Source of the DNA: Pseudozobellia thermophila
GTDB taxonomy: Bacteria > Bacteroidota > Bacteroidia > Flavobacteriales > Flavobacteriaceae
Reading direction: 5' to 3'
DNA: 64,000 nucleotides
NCBI RefSeq assembly: GCF_900141855.1
Contig: NZ_FQYU01000001.1
Span: 593,402 to 657,401 of the forward strand
The notes under the pieces were generated by a model. The model searched no databases, had not been told where the DNA came from, and saw only the letters and a program-made list of their open reading frames with translations. Positions 1-9,729 of the stretch are shown here, one piece after another. The translations under genes and the position numbers were made by a program. Positions within the stretch are counted from its first letter, which is position 1; every line of letters starts with the position of its first letter.

Positions 1-1
1 T

Positions 2-1207
2 ACTGCCATCTTTACCATTTTGGCGCTTTTGTTGCAGAATAGCTTGGCCAGGGCCACCGGAATAGGGGTCGAGTTTATACGCTACGCCATCTTCATCATT
101 GCCTTCGATGCCTTGGTGATCATACCGTTTGCATGGTTGCGGGCCAACGAAAAGCCCATGCGCTATGCCGTGGTTAAAATCCTGAATGTCGCGGTCAACC
201 TCGGACTCAACATCTTCTTTCTGCTCGTATTGCCGAAGATGGTTCAAGAGGATCCCGATACTTTTTTCGGGTGGATGTACAGGCCCGACTTTGAGATTTC
301 CTATATTTTTATTTCCAACCTGGTAGCCAGCATACTTACATTGTTGCTGATGTTGAAGTTGTATATCAGAAGGGACTATACCTTCGATACCGAACTTTGG
401 AAACGCATGATGCGGTACGGCTGGCCCGTGTTGGTCGCCGGAATCGCCTTTACCATCAACGAGGTGTTCGACCGGATCCTTTTGGAGAACCTCCTGCCCG
501 CGGATATCGCCAAGAGCGAAGTGGGCAAGTACTCGGCTTGCTATAAATTGGGCCTTTTTATGACCCTTTTTGCCACGGCCTTTAGAATGGGTATCGAACC
601 CTTTTTCTTTAGCCATGCGGGTAGCGAAAACCCGCAAAGGGCCTATGCCCAAATTACCAATTACTTCGTGGTCTTGGGCAGTATCATTTTGTTGGCCGTT
701 GTGGTTTTCGCCGATATCCTTAAACTCCTGTTCGTACGTAACGAAGCCTATTGGGAGGCCATGGATATCGTCCCCTTGATTATTCTGGCGAGTTTCTTCT
801 TGGGTATCTACCACAACCTATCGGTCTGGTACAAGGTAACCGATAAGACCAGGTACGGAGCCTTTATTTCCGTAATAGGCGCCATTATAACCATTGGTAT
901 CAATTATGTGTTCATTCCCTATATCGGTTATATGGCATCGGCCATAGCTACCCTTCTGGCCTATGGAAGCATGATGGCACTTTCGTATTACCTGGGGCGA
1001 TCGCGGTATCCCGTGCCCTATAATTTTAGAAAAATCACCTTCTACCTGGGTATATCCATCTTGTTCTCCACGCTCTCGTTTTATGTTTTCAATAGGAATT
1101 TAATAATCGGGATCGTGCTACTTTTGTTGTTCTTGGGCTTGGTTTATAAGCTTGAGAACGATAAATTGAGACAAATTTTTTTCAAAAAAGGACCTAAGCA
1201 GGGCTGA
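2..1207 (+). CDS. Oligosaccharide flippase-like membrane protein, 5' end outside window
   Basis: The frame is open from the first bases of the window, so the gene begins upstream; the first possible internal start is only a TTG at 20 and is not a convincing start. About 400 residues are visible, with many hydrophobic segments (about ten membrane helices) separated by short basic loops, as in the MATE/MOP polysaccharide exporters (Wzx-like). Family knowledge suggests it flips lipid-linked saccharides across the inner membrane. It stops 59 bases before dut and leads a same-strand envelope cluster. The exact substrate cannot be told. Confidence 0.8.
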   Translation, partial: TAIFTILALLLQNSLARATGIGVEFIRYAIFIIAFDALVIIPFAWLRANEKPMRYAVVKILNVAVNLGLNIFFLLVLPKMVQEDPDTFFGWMYRPDFEISYIFISNLVASILTLLLMLKLYIRRDYTFDTELWKRMMRYGWPVLVAGIAFTINEVFDRILLENLLPADIAKSEVGKYSACYKLGLFMTLFATAFRMGIEPFFFSHAGSENPQRAYAQITNYFVVLGSIILLAVVVFADILKLLFVRNEAYWEAMDIVPLIILASFFLGIYHNLSVWYKVTDKTRYGAFISVIGAIITIGINYVFIPYIGYMASAIATLLAYGSMMALSYYLGRSRYPVPYNFRKITFYLGISILFSTLSFYVFNRNLIIGIVLLLLFLGLVYKLENDKLRQIFFKKGPKQG

Positions 1208-1266
1208 TCGAAAACCATAACATTTCAACAATCACAAATACGGGCCTTGGCCCCAAGTTACAAGCT

Positions 1267-1701
1267 ATGCACATCAAGATTATCAATAAATCGTCGCATC
1301 AACTGCCCCATTACGAAACCGGGGCTTCTGCCGGAATGGATCTACGGGCCAATATTTCCGAACCGATTACGTTACAACCTTTGGAGCGTTCCATTGTCAA
1401 AACCGGACTTTTTATCGAACTTCCGGTGGGATACGAGGCGCAGGTTAGGCCGAGGAGCGGTCTGGCCGCCAAAAAGGGAATTACCGTATTGAACGCGCCG
1501 GGCACCATAGATGCCGATTATAGGGGCGAAATCGGGGTTATTTTGGTCAACCTCTCCAACGAGCCCTTCACCATAGAAAACGGGGAACGCGTGGCCCAAT
1601 TGGTAATCGCCAGACACGAAAGGGCCGAATGGGTCGAGGTCGACGAACTCTCCGAAACGGCAAGGGGCGCCGGTGGCTTTGGAAGTACCGGGGTAAAGTA
1701 G
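1267..1701 (+). CDS. dut: dUTP diphosphatase
   Basis: 144 residues, normal for a trimeric dUTPase, which hydrolyses dUTP to dUMP and pyrophosphate, supplying dTMP precursor and keeping uracil out of DNA. All five family motifs are visible: AGMDLRA (22-28), RPRSGLA (61-67), [10 protein letters not shown] (79-88, with the catalytic Asp and uracil-stacking Tyr), RVAQLV (108-113) and the glycine-rich C-terminal [10 protein letters not shown] (133-142). It lies between a flippase and a TPR protein, all on the plus strand. Confidence 0.97.
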   Translation: MHIKIINKSSHQLPHYETGASAGMDLRANISEPITLQPLERSIVKTGLFIELPVGYEAQVRPRSGLAAKKGITVLNAPGTIDADYRGEIGVILVNLSNEPFTIENGERVAQLVIARHERAEWVEVDELSETARGAGGFGSTGVK

Positions 1702-1741
1702 CCCAATGCCCCAGGGCATGGCCCGATAAGGATAACGAAAT

Positions 1742-2686
1742 ATGAAAAAAAGGGGATACATAGCGTTTTTGTCCGTATGGATGCTGTCCGTAGCGATGCC
1801 CTCGTATGGCCAGGAAGAGGCGCCGGCGGTAGACGTTGAAAAGAGTGCCGAGCTCTTTTTGGAAAATTATTCCGATGCCTTTCAGGAGACCTTTTTTGAA
1901 GCCCTTAAGCAAAAGGGCATCGAGAATTACGACAAGGCCATCAATCTCTTGCTACAGTGCAAGGAGCTCGATGCGGGCAAGGTGGTGGTAGACCACGAAT
2001 TGGCCAAGGTATACCTCAAGGAAAAACAGTATCCCCTGGCGCAAGACTACGCCCTGAACGCCCTTGAAAACGAACCTGAAAACCTGTGGTATGCCGATAC
2101 CTTTGTCGAAACCCTTAGAAAGCAGGGCAAGCCGTTCGAGAGTGTTGTGGGCCTGCTCCCGGCCGGTTCCAAAGTAAAGGAGAATTTGGCCCTGGCCTAT
2201 TTTAAAAAGAAGGATTATGAAACGGCATTGGGCATTTTAAACACGGCCAAGGCATCGAAGTTTACGGCCGAACTTTCGTCAAAGATCAATGATTCCATCA
2301 AGAAAAAAACAAAAACATCCCATACCAATGATGTGCCGGCCCGGGTATCGGGCGAGAACGACGATTCTGGGTCCTACCGGCAGTACAAGGAGAAAATCGA
2401 CCAATTTATTCGCGACGAAGACTTGAACATGTTGGACCAAGTGGCCCAAGAGGCTTTGGATAACTATCCCCTGCAGCCCTTTCTCTACTATGCCAGGGGC
2501 TATGCCCTCAACAGGAGGTCCAGTTTCGAAGAAGCTATCGAAGTACTCGAAACGGGCCTCGATTATCTTGTCGACGATGGTTCGTTGGCCAATAGATTCT
2601 ACCAAGAGCTGTCCGATGCTTATAATTCCATTAACAATTCAGTCAAGGCAAATATGTATCTTCGTAAGATAAAACCGGGTTTTTAG
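1742..2686 (+). CDS. Exported tetratricopeptide-repeat protein
   Basis: 314 residues with an N-terminal signal peptide (basic MKKRG, hydrophobic stretch, likely cleavage after YGQ at about 24). The rest is helical with TPR-like spacing around 60-170 and 225-310, joined by a polar lysine-rich linker near 185-220. TPR proteins are protein-protein scaffolds; this one is likely periplasmic or on the inner face of the outer membrane. It begins 40 bases after dut and ends 45 bases before the DUF4292 lipoprotein, so it is probably in one operon with them. No enzymatic motif is seen. Confidence 0.85.
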   Translation: MKKRGYIAFLSVWMLSVAMPSYGQEEAPAVDVEKSAELFLENYSDAFQETFFEALKQKGIENYDKAINLLLQCKELDAGKVVVDHELAKVYLKEKQYPLAQDYALNALENEPENLWYADTFVETLRKQGKPFESVVGLLPAGSKVKENLALAYFKKKDYETALGILNTAKASKFTAELSSKINDSIKKKTKTSHTNDVPARVSGENDDSGSYRQYKEKIDQFIRDEDLNMLDQVAQEALDNYPLQPFLYYARGYALNRRSSFEEAIEVLETGLDYLVDDGSLANRFYQELSDAYNSINNSVKANMYLRKIKPGF

Positions 2687-2731
2687 GTCTTTGGCAAGAA
2701 ATACCGGTTTTTCATAAACATCGCTTCGCTT

Positions 2732-3529
2732 ATGAGAACAAGGTTTCGGTCGGCTTCACGTTTTGTACTACTTGTGGTTTTTGCCCTTATGGCATTTTCG
2801 TGTAAATCGAAAAAGGCCCTTGGCGATAGCGGTATCAATAGGGGCCTTTCGGCCAAGTCCATTATACGTACCCACTACCAGAACGCCTTGGATTTTAAGA
2901 CCATAAGCGGTAAAATGCGGATCGATTATTCCGACGGGGAGTCGACACAGGGCGTATCGGTAAACCTGCGTATGGAAAAGGACAAGGCCATTTGGATCAG
3001 CGCTCCTTTTGGAATGGTAAAGGCCTACATTACCCCAGGGCGGGTTTCGTTCTATAACAAGCTGCAAAACGAGTACTTTGACGGCGATTTTGCCTATTTA
3101 AGCAGGTATTTGGGCACGGAGCTCGATTTTAAGCAGGTACAGAACCTGCTATTGGGCGAGGCCCTCTTCGATTTGAACGACGGTAAGTACGAGGCCTCGG
3201 TGGTAAACGGTAGTTATCGACTTAAGCCCAAGAAAGCCATGGAACTGTTTAAGGTGCTTTTTGAAATAGAACCCAGGAATTTTAAAATGGCATCGCAACA
3301 ACTGTCACAGCCCCTGAATAAAAGGTTGTTGCAAATCAATTATACAGGTTATCAAAAGGTGAACAAATGGGTGCTGCCCAAAGAAATTGCCGTAGCGGCC
3401 ATAGAAGGGGATCAGCGCAATACCATAGATATCGAATACCGCAATATAGAGTTCGACCAAGATTTGAGATTTCCATATAATATACCCAAAGGTTTTAAAG
3501 AGATTGTTTTAAAGGATGATGCAAGATAA
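2732..3529 (+). CDS. DUF4292 family lipoprotein
   Basis: 265 residues with a lipoprotein signal: hydrophobic segment followed by an FSC lipobox, Cys near residue 24, then KSKK. The body is beta-rich and resembles the DUF4292 family, which I recall as LolB/LolA-like folds in Bacteroidota; a role in lipoprotein or lipid handling is inference only. Its end overlaps the next gene by 14 bases, indicating translational coupling with the EnvC-like protein. The pairing of DUF4292 with an M23-type protein fits an envelope-maintenance operon. Confidence 0.8.
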   Translation: MRTRFRSASRFVLLVVFALMAFSCKSKKALGDSGINRGLSAKSIIRTHYQNALDFKTISGKMRIDYSDGESTQGVSVNLRMEKDKAIWISAPFGMVKAYITPGRVSFYNKLQNEYFDGDFAYLSRYLGTELDFKQVQNLLLGEALFDLNDGKYEASVVNGSYRLKPKKAMELFKVLFEIEPRNFKMASQQLSQPLNKRLLQINYTGYQKVNKWVLPKEIAVAAIEGDQRNTIDIEYRNIEFDQDLRFPYNIPKGFKEIVLKDDAR

Positions 3530-4748
3530 ACGGTTATATTTCATTGTTCTTTATGTCTTTTGTTTTGTAGGATGTTTTGGCCTGAGCGCGCAAAGCGATG
3601 AACAGGAGGCCCTTGAGGCCAAGCGCGAACAATTGCAAAGAGAGATCGAGCAGATCAACCACCTCTTGTTTGCCCAAAAGGAAAGGAGGGGTACGGTATT
3701 GGATCGCATGGAAGCCCTCGACCAAAAAATCAGGGTCAGGCAACGCTTGATCGACGTTACCAACGAACAGGCGAACCTTTTAAATCGAAAGATCAACGAA
3801 AACATCAATGCCATAGCGGCGCTAAAGCGCGAATTGGATGATTTGAAAGACGACTATGCCATGATGATACAAAAAGGGTATCAGAGCAAGATACAGCAGA
3901 GCAAATTGATGTTTTTGTTGTCTTCGGAAGATTTCTTCCAGGCCTTTAAACGCTTGCAGTACATAAAGCAGTATACCGATTTTCGCAGGCGGCAGGGAGA
4001 GAAAATAGTCGTTAAGACCCAAGAGCTGACCGAGCTTAACCAAGATTTGACCGATCAGCGGAAGCAGAAGGATGTTTTGATCGCGGCCAACCGAAAGGCC
4101 AGGAACGAATTGACCGCTGAGAAGAAGGCCCAACAGGCGCTGCTGGGCTCCATAAGGAGGAACGAGACCAAATACGCCGCTGAAATCAGGGACAAACAGA
4201 ACCAGGCCAGGCAAATCGATAAGGAAATAGAGCGTTTGGTGCGAGAATCGGTGGCCATGGCCAATAAAGATGCCGGCAAGGCCGACAATGACCCCAGCAA
4301 ATTTTTAATGACCCCCGAGGCGGCCATCATCGCCAACAGTTTTTCGGCAAACAAGGGCAGGCTGATCTGGCCTGTTGAAAAGGGGTTTAAAAGCCAAGGG
4401 TTTGGGGTGTACAGCGATGCGATCTACCCGGGTATAAAGCATCAAAGCAATGGGGTGATCATTACGACCGACGAAGGGGCCAAGGCCCGTGCCATTTTTA
4501 GGGGAGAGGTCATCGCCATCTTGTCCATTCCCGGGGGAAACAAAGCGGTACAGATCAAACACGGAAACTACATCAGCACCTATTACAACCTTACCGAACT
4601 CTACGTAAAGAAGGGAGACAGGGTTGAGGCCAAAACCGAATTGGGCCAGATTTATACCAACCGGAACAACGGTCAGACCCGCTTGAAGTTCTACCTGCAC
4701 CAAAATACGTCCAAGCTAAATCCTGAGGAGTGGGTGTATCAGTTATAG
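3516..4748 (+). CDS. EnvC-like murein hydrolase activator (degenerate M23/LytM)
   Basis: 410 residues: signal peptide (1-25), a long coiled coil (about 27-250) and a C-terminal LytM-like domain (about 280-410). The LytM zinc site is degenerate: H309 is present, but the usual HxGxD reads HQSNG, so the Asp is missing, and the HLH motif reads RLK at 389-391. H349 remains. This is the pattern of EnvC/NlpD-type activators that switch on amidases rather than cutting peptidoglycan. It overlaps the DUF4292 gene by 14 bases. A role in daughter-cell separation is inferred from family knowledge. Confidence 0.85.
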   Translation: MMQDKRLYFIVLYVFCFVGCFGLSAQSDEQEALEAKREQLQREIEQINHLLFAQKERRGTVLDRMEALDQKIRVRQRLIDVTNEQANLLNRKINENINAIAALKRELDDLKDDYAMMIQKGYQSKIQQSKLMFLLSSEDFFQAFKRLQYIKQYTDFRRRQGEKIVVKTQELTELNQDLTDQRKQKDVLIAANRKARNELTAEKKAQQALLGSIRRNETKYAAEIRDKQNQARQIDKEIERLVRESVAMANKDAGKADNDPSKFLMTPEAAIIANSFSANKGRLIWPVEKGFKSQGFGVYSDAIYPGIKHQSNGVIITTDEGAKARAIFRGEVIAILSIPGGNKAVQIKHGNYISTYYNLTELYVKKGDRVEAKTELGQIYTNRNNGQTRLKFYLHQNTSKLNPEEWVYQL

Positions 4749-4890
4749 GGGCCAACGGGGCGACTGCCCAAATTTATCAAAAGTTTATTGGCAAGGAAGA
4801 GGTTTAAAAAGACCTTATTTTTTAATTTAACGGCTCAATACGTCGCTTGGCCGGCAAGGTCGGGTGGTTTAATCAAATATTCTATCAAAA

Positions 4891-5727
4891 ATGAGCGAGA
4901 TAACAGATTTGCAGGGCACCTTTACATTGAACAATGGAGTTGAAATACCCTATCTGGGGCTGGGCACCTACCAGGCCGACAACGACCAAGAAGTGGTACA
5001 CGCCGTAAAGTATGCATTGAATATGGGATACCGCCACATAGACACTGCGGCGATTTACAAGAACGAAGAAGGCGTGGGCAAGGGCATAAAGGAGAGTTCC
5101 CTGGCCCGTGAAGACGTATTTCTGACCACTAAGGTGTGGAACTCGGACCAAGGGTATGATGACACCCTAAAGGCATTTGAGGCCAGCCTAGGACGCTTGG
5201 GGACGGATTATGTGGACCTGTACTTAATCCACTGGCCGGTGGTCGCCAAATACAAGGAGACCTGGAAGGCCCTGGAAAAACTATACAAGGAAAAACGGGT
5301 CCGTGCGATCGGGGTCAGCAACTTTCTTCAACATCACTTGGAAGACCTTCTGACGAGTGCCGAAATCGTGCCCATGGTCAACCAAATGGAATTCCACCCC
5401 TATCTGGTACAACAGGATTTGGTCGATTTCTGCACCGCGAAAGGCATTCAATACGAATCTTGGTCGCCCTTTTTACAGGGCAAGCTGTTTCAGCTCGATA
5501 TTACCAAGGAACTTGAGAAAAAGTATGGCAAGACGGCCGCACAGATTGTTTTGAGATGGAACCTTCAAAAAGGGGTCGTGGCCATCCCAAAATCCGTCCA
5601 TGAAAACCGGATCGCCTCGAATGCCGAAATTTTCGATTTTGAGCTGAGCGATGAAGAGGTGGCCTACCTCGATGGTATGGACAAGGGGGAACGCACGGGG
5701 CCCGACCCCGACAATTTTGACTTCTAG
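4891..5727 (+). CDS. Aldo/keto reductase
   Basis: 278 residues, standard for the AKR superfamily TIM barrel. The catalytic tetrad is visible: D51 (in HIDTA), Y56, K81 (TTKVW) and H114 (LIHWP). The NADPH-binding C-terminal segment AIPKSVHENRI is present. It reduces aldehydes or ketones; the sequence resembles the 2,5-diketo-D-gluconate reductase-like branch but the substrate cannot be fixed. It is monocistronic and converges on the thioesterase gene, with both stops drawn from one CTAG at 5724-5727. Confidence 0.93.
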   Translation: MSEITDLQGTFTLNNGVEIPYLGLGTYQADNDQEVVHAVKYALNMGYRHIDTAAIYKNEEGVGKGIKESSLAREDVFLTTKVWNSDQGYDDTLKAFEASLGRLGTDYVDLYLIHWPVVAKYKETWKALEKLYKEKRVRAIGVSNFLQHHLEDLLTSAEIVPMVNQMEFHPYLVQQDLVDFCTAKGIQYESWSPFLQGKLFQLDITKELEKKYGKTAAQIVLRWNLQKGVVAIPKSVHENRIASNAEIFDFELSDEEVAYLDGMDKGERTGPDPDNFDF

Positions 5728-6245
5728 TCTTGATCGCCCATAAATAGGGCCTTTAGTTCGGTGGCGTCTTTGGGGAGCATCTTGCCCGCCAAAACTAGAC
5801 TTAGTTGTTTTCGCCTGAGGGCGGCCTCAAAACGTTTCTTTTCCAGTTCGGTTTCGGGGATGAGGGGCGGCACTTCGGTTGGGCGCCCATTGTCGTCCAC
5901 GGCTACAAAGGTATATATGGCTTCGTTGGCCTTGGTCCGTTCGCCGTTGAAACGGTCTTCTACCCAAACATCGATATAGACCTCCATAGAAGTTTTAAAA
6001 GCCCGTGAAACGGCTGCTTCTACGGTCAAGACACTTCCTACCGGTACCGATTGGTTAAAGGCTACGTGGTTTACCGACGCCGTTACGGTAATGTGGCGAC
6101 TATGGCGCCTGGCGGCTATGCTGGCGGCACGGTCCATTCGCGCCAAGAGTTCTCCGCCAAAAAGGTTGTTCAGCGGATTGGTCTCGCTGGGGAGTACCAT
6201 ATCCGTCATGGTCGTTCTTGATTCCTTGGGGGTTTTGCCCTTCAT
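5724..6245 (-). CDS. Acyl-CoA thioesterase, hotdog fold
   Basis: 173 residues of the YciA/BFIT-like hotdog family. Near the N terminus is the signature PSETNPLNNLFGGELLARMD, whose Asn and Asp surround the catalytic site, followed by NHVAFNQSVPVG. It hydrolyses acyl-CoA thioesters in the cytoplasm; chain-length preference cannot be read. It shares a CTAG stop with the converging reductase gene. A textbook Bacteroidota promoter lies directly upstream at 6260-6293. Confidence 0.92.
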   Translation of the reverse strand: MKGKTPKESRTTMTDMVLPSETNPLNNLFGGELLARMDRAASIAARRHSRHITVTASVNHVAFNQSVPVGSVLTVEAAVSRAFKTSMEVYIDVWVEDRFNGERTKANEAIYTFVAVDDNGRPTEVPPLIPETELEKKRFEAALRRKQLSLVLAGKMLPKDATELKALFMGDQD

Positions 6246-6259
6246 ATCTAATTTTTTCG

Positions 6260-6293
6260 CAAAGATACGTGCTTATGGTGGATTTGGTACAAA
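6260..6293 (-). promoter_or_regulatory. Bacteroidota-type promoter for the thioesterase gene
   Basis: On the minus strand TTTG (6290-6293) is followed after 22 bases by TATCTTTG (6260-6267), matching the Bacteroidota consensus TTTG-N17-23-TAnnTTTG. It leaves a leader of only about 10 nt before the start codon at 6245. Confidence 0.75.
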
Positions 6294-6353
6294 CCCCTAA
6301 ACGCGTACAGTGACCTCGTGGCAAAATGGGTTAGAAATCGGGAAAGGGAAGGC

Positions 6354-7319
6354 CTATTTGACCGATTTCAGCCAAGCGTCCTTTTGGGTAAGCTTGATTT
6401 CACGAAGGGCCGTCAAGGCTTTGTCGGCATCGGTAAAGCTGTCGTAGGCCACCATGTAAAGTCCGAAAGAATTGGTGCCAATGTACGACGGATTATACCC
6501 CTGCTCCTTTAGCTGGGCTATTTTTCTGTCGGCATTGGTGCGGTACCGAAACGCTCCTGCGATGATATGATGGACCTTCTTGTTCGATGTTTTGTCGGGG
6601 CCTATGGCCTTTTTTGAGGTCTTTAAGGTTATGGCAGGAAGCTCCAAGGGGTCCGTGTCGAAGAAGGTGGCTTCTTGAATGCGTTTTGAGACCAGTTCCT
6701 GGGCTTCTTCCCGGGCCAATTGTTGGTTGGCCTGATCGGTCTTGTAGTATTTATATCCCGAAAAACCGGCTGTGAGGGCCAAGAGGACTACGGCTGCATA
6801 TTTTAGATAGGGACGTACGGTCAAGGCTTCCCTTTTTTCCGGGGTAAAGGTAATCGGTGTTTTTCCTTCGAGCTCGGAAACCTCCGTTTTTAGCACTTCC
6901 CGGGTTACCGGAACCGATACAAAGGAAGCCATACCAAAAGAAGAGGTAAGGTAATTTACGCTACCTGTCGGCTGAAATTGGATCTTGTCCTCGGTGCCCA
7001 TCCAAAGCGTGCCTATATCGGAAAGCTCAAGGTGTTCCCCCTTTTGGAGTTGCGACTTCCATTCCAAGACCTCTTCCCGAATCAGCTGGTGCATCTCCTC
7101 AAAGGAAAGTTTTTGGACTTCGGCCGCATAGGAGACCAACAGACCATCGTTGGAGACCAACTGCCCGTTGAAGGAAACCGTTTTGCTCGGTGGATAAAAC
7201 GTATTGGTACCTTCTTGGATCACGGCAGATCTTTCCTGTGTTAGAAAAGCCCCGAACCCAGGCACTATTACACAATTATAGCGGTAAAGTAAATCCTTTA
7301 TATAGTGTTCTAATCCCAT
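6354..7319 (-). CDS. HU-CCDC81-type and SPOR domain membrane protein
   Basis: Start chosen at ATG 7319 (MGLEHYIKDLLY); an in-frame upstream codon at 7328 is possible. 321 residues. The N-terminal part (about 1-135) resembles the two bacterial CCDC81-like HU domains, including the motif IVPGFGAFL. A single membrane helix follows near 174-191, then a linker and a C-terminal SPOR domain (about 250-321) of the kind that binds denuded septal glycan. Predicted topology is cytoplasmic HU-like domains and periplasmic SPOR, which would link the nucleoid or another cytoplasmic partner to the division site; that link is inference. It diverges from dprA. Confidence 0.85.
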   Translation of the reverse strand: MGLEHYIKDLLYRYNCVIVPGFGAFLTQERSAVIQEGTNTFYPPSKTVSFNGQLVSNDGLLVSYAAEVQKLSFEEMHQLIREEVLEWKSQLQKGEHLELSDIGTLWMGTEDKIQFQPTGSVNYLTSSFGMASFVSVPVTREVLKTEVSELEGKTPITFTPEKREALTVRPYLKYAAVVLLALTAGFSGYKYYKTDQANQQLAREEAQELVSKRIQEATFFDTDPLELPAITLKTSKKAIGPDKTSNKKVHHIIAGAFRYRTNADRKIAQLKEQGYNPSYIGTNSFGLYMVAYDSFTDADKALTALREIKLTQKDAWLKSVK

Positions 7320-7424
7320 ACACCGCAAATTTTATAAAAATTACGGCTTCAAAACAGCCTTGCCCGCACTTTTTATTAACATTATATTTTGTGTATTTTG
7401 TGAATAACTTTGAAGAGCTTGTAC

Positions 7425-8528
7425 ATGACTAGCGATGAACTACTTGCCGTCTTGAGGTTACAGCACACGCCCCATATTGGCGATGTAACGGCCAAGAAAC
7501 TCATAGCCCATTGCGGCTCCGCTACCGAGGTGTTCAAGGCCAGGAAGCGCGATTTGCTGCAAATTGAGGGAATAGGCACCCAAGTTCTTAGGGGGCTTTA
7601 TGATACCGAACATCAAAAAGCGGCCGAGGACGAATTTACCATTATCGAGAAAAGGGGGTGGGATCCGGTCTACTTCGGCGATTCGGATTACCCGGCCTAC
7701 TTAAAGCATTGCATCGATAGCCCCATATTGCTCTTTAGGGAGGGAAAAATAGACCTTGGCAAGCGAAAGGTCATCAGCGTCGTGGGCACGCGAAACATTA
7801 CCACTTATGGGCAGGCATTCTGCGAAAAATTCATTGAAGACCTGGTGCCCCTAGACCCGGTAATCGTTAGTGGCTTTGCCTATGGTGTCGATATCGCCGT
7901 ACAAAAGGCTGCCATCAGGCATGGTCTGCAAACGATTGGTTGCCTGGCCCACGGTCTCAACCAAATCTATCCCAGGGCACATGCCAAATACGTGGACGAC
8001 GTAAAGGACAACGGCGGCTTCTTCACCGAATTTTGGAGTACGAGCCATCCCGATAGGGAAAACTTTCTAAGGCGTAACCGGATCATTGCCGGGATGGCCG
8101 AGGCCACCGTAGTGGTCGAATCGGCCGAAAAGGGCGGTAGTCTGGTTACTGCCGATATAGCCCATAGTTACAATCGCGACGTCTTTGCCGTTCCGGGAAG
8201 GGCCAATGATAAATACAGCAAAGGGTGCAATAACCTGATTAAACAACAAAAGGCCCACATGCTCACTTCGGCCGCCGATCTGGTCTATCTGTTGAATTGG
8301 GAGGTAGGGGAAAAAGAGGCCCGACCGGTGCAAAAACAACTGTTCGTCGAACTTGACCCTACCGAACAATCCATTTATTCCTTTTTGCAGAAAGACGGGA
8401 AGCAGTTGTTGGACAGTATTGCCTTGGAATGCCAATTACCGGTTTTTAAGGCTTCGTCTACCTTGTTGAACATGGAAATGAAGGGTGTGGTAAGGCCCCT
8501 GCCGGGAAAAATGTTCGAAGCCATTTAG
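7425..8528 (+). CDS. dprA: DNA-processing protein DprA (DNA uptake / recombination mediator)
   Basis: Start set at ATG 7425 (MTSDELLAVLRL); an in-frame TTG at 7410 is less likely. 367 residues: N-terminal SAM/HhH-like region, a central Rossmann-like core with GTRNITTYG, SGFAYGVDIAVQ, the GGF-TEF and NRIIAG segments, and a C-terminal winged-helix-like domain. DprA loads RecA on incoming single-stranded DNA during natural transformation. It is a single gene here, divergent from the SPOR gene and convergent with the M28 peptidase gene. A recA gene occurs 9 kb away but is not linked. Confidence 0.95.
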   Translation: MTSDELLAVLRLQHTPHIGDVTAKKLIAHCGSATEVFKARKRDLLQIEGIGTQVLRGLYDTEHQKAAEDEFTIIEKRGWDPVYFGDSDYPAYLKHCIDSPILLFREGKIDLGKRKVISVVGTRNITTYGQAFCEKFIEDLVPLDPVIVSGFAYGVDIAVQKAAIRHGLQTIGCLAHGLNQIYPRAHAKYVDDVKDNGGFFTEFWSTSHPDRENFLRRNRIIAGMAEATVVVESAEKGGSLVTADIAHSYNRDVFAVPGRANDKYSKGCNNLIKQQKAHMLTSAADLVYLLNWEVGEKEARPVQKQLFVELDPTEQSIYSFLQKDGKQLLDSIALECQLPVFKASSTLLNMEMKGVVRPLPGKMFEAI

Positions 8529-8566
8529 GCTTGACCGCCGGATTGCCCCGATTTGCCTTCCCCGAA

Positions 8567-8709
8567 ACCGACCGGGTGGTCGGTGACCTATCGGAAATGT
8601 GTTTAAAAACACTCCATGGCGTAACTTATCGATAAAAGACTTCTTAAGGACGGGGTGTAAGTCGACCTATCGGAGGCTCGAACAGGGTTAAACCGACCCT
8701 GTGGTCGGT
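8567..8709. repeat. Two identical-stem hairpins with repeated flanking 11-mer
   Basis: Two stem-loops share the same arms, ACCGACC and GGTCGGT, with 4-base loops GGGT (8567-8584) and CTGT (8692-8709). The 11-mer GACCTATCGGA also occurs twice (8585-8595 and 8664-8674). No U-run follows either hairpin, so these are not standard terminators. They lie in the 244-base convergent gap between dprA and the M28 peptidase gene. Confidence 0.7.
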
Positions 8710-8772
8710 TCGGCCCCATATGCCTAGGTAAAAACACAAAGGTTCTTAGGCCTTGGGCGAAGCCGGTCAGGC

Positions 8773-9729
8773 TCAGTCTTGGGCAATGAATTGAAGCGTG
8801 CGGTCGGAACCGGCCAAGGCAAGGATGGTTTCGTAGATGTAGTCGCAAACCATCTTTTCCCCTTCGATATTGATCAGGTCCAAGGTGTCTTCGGGAGTGT
8901 GGTATTGAGGATGGCCACCCGTGTGCATGCCAAGAACCGGGATGCCTTTTTTGTAAAAGGATACATGGTCCGATCCCCCGACCGATCCGGCATGGATCAC
9001 GGGGTTGAGGCCGGCCTTTTTGCCCAGCTCGGCCATAAGCCGTTCCCCTCCGGGGAAAGTGCCTGCGCCTCCCATATAAACATGTTTTTGGTCGTTCAAT
9101 CGACCTACCATATCCATATTGATCATCAGCTTGATCTGCGAAAGGGGAACGGGAGGGTTCGCTACAAAATGCTTGCTTCCGAGAAGGCCTTGTTCCTCGG
9201 CCCCGAAGGCCACAAAAATGACGCTTCGTTGAAGTCGGTCTTTGTTGTGCGCCAACCTTTCGGCAATTTCGAGAAGGGCGGCCGTACCACTGGCATTGTC
9301 GTCGGCCCCGGGGTGTACCGCATTCTTTTTGTCCGATTTTGAACTTGGTCCGCCGTACCCCAAATGGTCGTAGTGGGCCCCCAAGACGATATACTCGTTG
9401 CGAAGGGTCGGGTGGTTGCCCCGAAGAACACCGATGATGTTCCAGGTCTTGACCTTGGGCTTTTTCTGGGTTTTGCCTGAAACCCGCAGTTCGGCCGTAA
9501 ATTTTTGCCGGTAAGAGCGCTTTGGTTTTTCGACCCCTGAACTCTTGAGCTCTTGGACGATATAGTTGGTCAGGGCTTTATTCGTTTTACTGCCCGGGTA
9601 ACGGCCGGCATTGTCGGCAGAGGTCAGAAAGGAAATGTGGTCGTAAAGCTCTTCTTCCGTAATTTCCGCTTGCGAAAACCCTTGGGCCGTACCCATTAGA
9701 AAAAGACATAGAATAAACGCCTTTCCCAT
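8773..9729 (-). CDS. M28 family zinc aminopeptidase, exported
   Basis: Start set at ATG 9729 (the in-frame codon at 9732 is TTG). 318 residues with a signal peptide ending near GFSQ. Zinc-ligand motifs are visible in order: GAHYDHLG, PGADDNASG, the catalytic FGAEEQGLLGS, MDMVGR and a late HTGGHPQYHTPEDT. It probably removes N-terminal residues from peptides in the periplasm or outside the cell. Its ATG overlaps the trpS stop by one base (TGATG), so translation is coupled to trpS. Confidence 0.93.
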   Translation of the reverse strand: MGKAFILCLFLMGTAQGFSQAEITEEELYDHISFLTSADNAGRYPGSKTNKALTNYIVQELKSSGVEKPKRSYRQKFTAELRVSGKTQKKPKVKTWNIIGVLRGNHPTLRNEYIVLGAHYDHLGYGGPSSKSDKKNAVHPGADDNASGTAALLEIAERLAHNKDRLQRSVIFVAFGAEEQGLLGSKHFVANPPVPLSQIKLMINMDMVGRLNDQKHVYMGGAGTFPGGERLMAELGKKAGLNPVIHAGSVGGSDHVSFYKKGIPVLGMHTGGHPQYHTPEDTLDLINIEGEKMVCDYIYETILALAGSDRTLQFIAQD

